Below are positions 4,751-5,527 of a stretch of DNA of 5,527 nt, in pieces; the stretch's first letter is position 1; each line of letters starts with the position of its first letter. Origin of the DNA: an uncultured Collinsella sp. (lineage in GTDB: Bacteria; Actinomycetota; Coriobacteriia; Coriobacteriales; Coriobacteriaceae); contig USTC01000096.1 in assembly GCA_900557505.1 (NCBI GenBank), forward strand, positions 1 to 5,527. The letters run 5' to 3'. Below the pieces are notes generated by a model that was not told the origin of the DNA, did not search any database, and saw only the letters and a program-made list of their open reading frames with translations. The position numbers were made by a program, and so were the translations under genes.

Positions 4751-5065
4751 ATGGATTTGGGTATTTCCACCAACCCCACGCCAGAGCTCTACACCATTAA
4801 GGTGGCCGGCGAGATCGATATCTCTAACGCCGATAGCTTGCGCAATGCCATCGACCTGGCGCTCGAGCAGCCCACTGAGGCCGTTGAGCTCGATTTTGCC
4901 CAGGTGAGCTACACCGATTCGACGGGCATTGGCGTGCTCGTGGGCGCCGCACACCACGCGGTCGACCACGGCAAGCGCTTTAGCTGCACCAATGTGCAGC
5001 CCCCGGTGATGCGCGTGGTTCAGCTGTTGGGTGTCGACCAAGAGATTTCGATCACCGCTGCATAA
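4751..5065 (+). CDS. STAS-domain anti-sigma factor antagonist (SpoIIAA/RsbV-like)
   Basis: The 104-residue protein is a single STAS domain. Its start, MDLGIST, resembles that of Bacillus SpoIIAA. It has the typical VAGEIDISNADSLRNAI strand-turn-helix (18-34) and the central YTDSTGIGVLVGA (54-66). Ser57, after Asp56, aligns with the SpoIIAA serine that its partner kinase phosphorylates. In the known scheme, the unphosphorylated protein binds an anti-sigma kinase and frees a sigma factor; phosphorylation switches it off. No SpoIIAB/RsbW-type kinase, PP2C phosphatase or sigma factor gene lies beside it here, so its partner must be elsewhere, or it may act outside sigma control as some STAS proteins do. 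It sits 51 bases after the aminotransferase and 153 bases before the tat gene. Partner and target cannot be named from this window. Confidence 0.93.
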   Translation: MDLGISTNPTPELYTIKVAGEIDISNADSLRNAIDLALEQPTEAVELDFAQVSYTDSTGIGVLVGAAHHAVDHGKRFSCTNVQPPVMRVVQLLGVDQEISITAA

Positions 5066-5109
5066 TCTTTGCCCCCAAAAGGGCGTGCCGTTTGGCATAT
5101 GTTTGTGAT

Positions 5110-5137
5110 GCGCTCGGACGTTTTGGCGTCCGGGCGC
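5110..5137. other. 11-bp inverted repeat next to the tat -10 box
   Basis: The arms at 5110-5120 and 5127-5137 pair over 11 bases with one G-U position, around the loop TTTTGG. The core is CGGACG with CGTCCG. The right arm ends directly before TATACT (5138-5143). It may terminate the STAS transcript, but it has no U-tract; or it may be an operator occupying the -35 region of the tat promoter. Confidence 0.55.
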
Positions 5138-5143
5138 TATACT
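5138..5143 (+). promoter_or_regulatory. Candidate -10 box for the tat gene
   Basis: TATACT lies 75 bases before the GTG at 5219, in the context CTATACTT-GAC-CGAA shared with the aminotransferase promoter candidate. No -35 consensus is visible; that region is the inverted repeat at 5110-5137. Confidence 0.45.
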
Positions 5144-5186
5144 TGACCGAATGAATAGACGAGTTCCGGCCGAATGGCGCGGTGCG

Positions 5187-5206
5187 GGCTCGACTCACAT
5201 CGAGCC
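5187..5206 (+). other. Leader hairpin just before the tat Shine-Dalgarno sequence
   Basis: GGCTCGA (5187-5193) pairs perfectly with TCGAGCC (5200-5206) around the loop CTCACA. It ends two bases before GGAGG (5209-5213), so the ribosome site is left exposed next to a stable stem. A role in translation or mRNA stability is possible but unproven. Confidence 0.5.
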
Positions 5207-5208
5207 TT

Positions 5209-5213
5209 GGAGG
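5209..5213 (+). promoter_or_regulatory. Ribosome binding site deciding the tat GTG start
   Basis: GGAGG stands five bases before GTG 5219. The nearby ATG at 5215 is in another frame, and the in-frame ATG at 5174 lacks such a site and would add 15 residues unlike the family. Confidence 0.75.
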
Positions 5214-5218
5214 TATGT

Positions 5219-5527
5219 GTGTTTGGTATTGGAGAGGGTGAGCTCGCGATCATCGTGGTCTTCGGCTTTTTGCTGTTTGGCCCGGATAAGCTCCCGCAGA
5301 TGGGCCGCACGATCGGCCGTGCCATCCGTCAGTTCCGCGAGACGCAGGAAAAGATGACGGCCGTTGTTCAGTCCGAGATTATCGATCCGGTGAGCGAGGC
5401 CGCTTCGGCCCCGGTCAAGCCCAAGAAGGCTGCTGCGACCGACGACGATTCCGATGCGGACGAGGATGCCGCCGAGACGGCAGCGCCCGCCAAGAAGGAG
5501 ACCTTTGCCGAGCGTCGCGCCCGTCTT
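5219..5527 (+). CDS. Twin-arginine translocase subunit, TatA/TatB family (3' end missing)
   Basis: This is the first 103 codons of a TatA/TatB-type protein that continues beyond the window. The family forms, with TatC, the membrane pore or receptor that exports folded proteins bearing twin-arginine signals. The N-terminus FGIGEGELAIIVVFGFLLFGPDKLP (2-26) is the expected short periplasmic start, one transmembrane helix (about 8-20) and the FGP hinge (20-22). It is followed by an amphipathic helix, MGRTIGRAIRQFRETQEKM (28-46). The tail from about 55 is low in complexity: Lys/Ala-rich (66-73), then Asp/Glu-rich (75-86), then Lys/Arg-rich again. The Phe-Gly pair in the hinge favours TatA. A long acidic tail and Glu8 at the start of the helix are more TatB-like, so I leave the subtype open. 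GTG is used as start, fixed by GGAGG five bases upstream. tatC is not in the window. Confidence 0.9.
   Translation, partial: MFGIGEGELAIIVVFGFLLFGPDKLPQMGRTIGRAIRQFRETQEKMTAVVQSEIIDPVSEAASAPVKPKKAAATDDDSDADEDAAETAAPAKKETFAERRARL

Noticed and set aside
5071..5097. Weak hairpins GCCC/GGGC and TGCC/GGCA after the STAS gene as a terminator
   Set aside because: The stems are only four bases, overlap poorly and lack a T-run; not enough to call a terminator.
3353..5098. 581-codon open frame on the minus strand opposite the aminotransferase and STAS genes
   Set aside because: It mirrors two well-identified plus-strand genes. Long antisense frames are expected with strong G/C third-position bias, its protein is rich in Gly, Ala, Arg, Asp and His with no family features, and there is no ribosome site.
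5151..5357. 68-codon plus-strand open frame starting at ATG 5151
   Set aside because: It is out of frame with the clear TatA/TatB coding sequence it overlaps, has no Shine-Dalgarno sequence before its ATG, and turns into Ser/Arg-rich shadow sequence.

Overview
The window is GC-rich, tightly packed chromosomal DNA. It most resembles a gut Coriobacteriia genome such as Collinsella. That is inferred from the codon bias towards G/C in third positions, the short intergenic gaps, the actinobacterial look of the NhaA and aspartate aminotransferase, and overall protein character. No rRNA, tRNA or other marker fixes the taxon. There is no phage, insertion sequence, toxin-antitoxin or CRISPR content, and every recognisable gene is a housekeeping or envelope gene.

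Layout from left to right: the 3' end of a ROK-family sugar kinase (1-198); a 168-base gap holding a REP-like hairpin with a partial second copy, a further stem-loop and the leader of the next gene; ppaC, a manganese-dependent family II inorganic pyrophosphatase (367-1290), closed by a strong intrinsic terminator (1310-1349); a 208-base leader region with several inverted repeats; nhaA, a Na+/H+ antiporter (1558-2904); a terminator that works in both directions (2922-2959), partly overlapping a second REP-like hairpin; a small uncharacterised gene on the minus strand (2991-3245); a divergent intergenic region; an aspartate-type aminotransferase of the MocR-like subgroup Ic (3395-4699); a lone STAS-domain anti-anti-sigma-like protein (4751-5065); and the 5' part of a TatA/TatB-family translocase gene (from 5219, running off the window).

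The genes do not form one pathway. They look like separate small transcription units: ppaC and nhaA have their own terminators, and the minus-strand gene converges on nhaA and diverges from the aminotransferase. The aminotransferase, STAS and Tat genes run in the same direction with gaps of 51 and 153 bases. Each of the three has a -10-like hexamer upstream, so they may be expressed separately.

The most interesting material is between the genes. The last 60 bases before nhaA can fold in two mutually exclusive ways, one of which buries the Shine-Dalgarno sequence. This is what a translational cation riboswitch would look like, although it is not proven. Two intergenic hairpins, about 2.7 kb apart, have unrelated stems but share a GGGGAC-led loop, which suggests a family of dispersed REP-like repeats. 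The tat gene is preceded by an 11-bp inverted repeat touching its putative -10 box and by a hairpin just before its Shine-Dalgarno sequence. I found no convincing new multi-gene system here.
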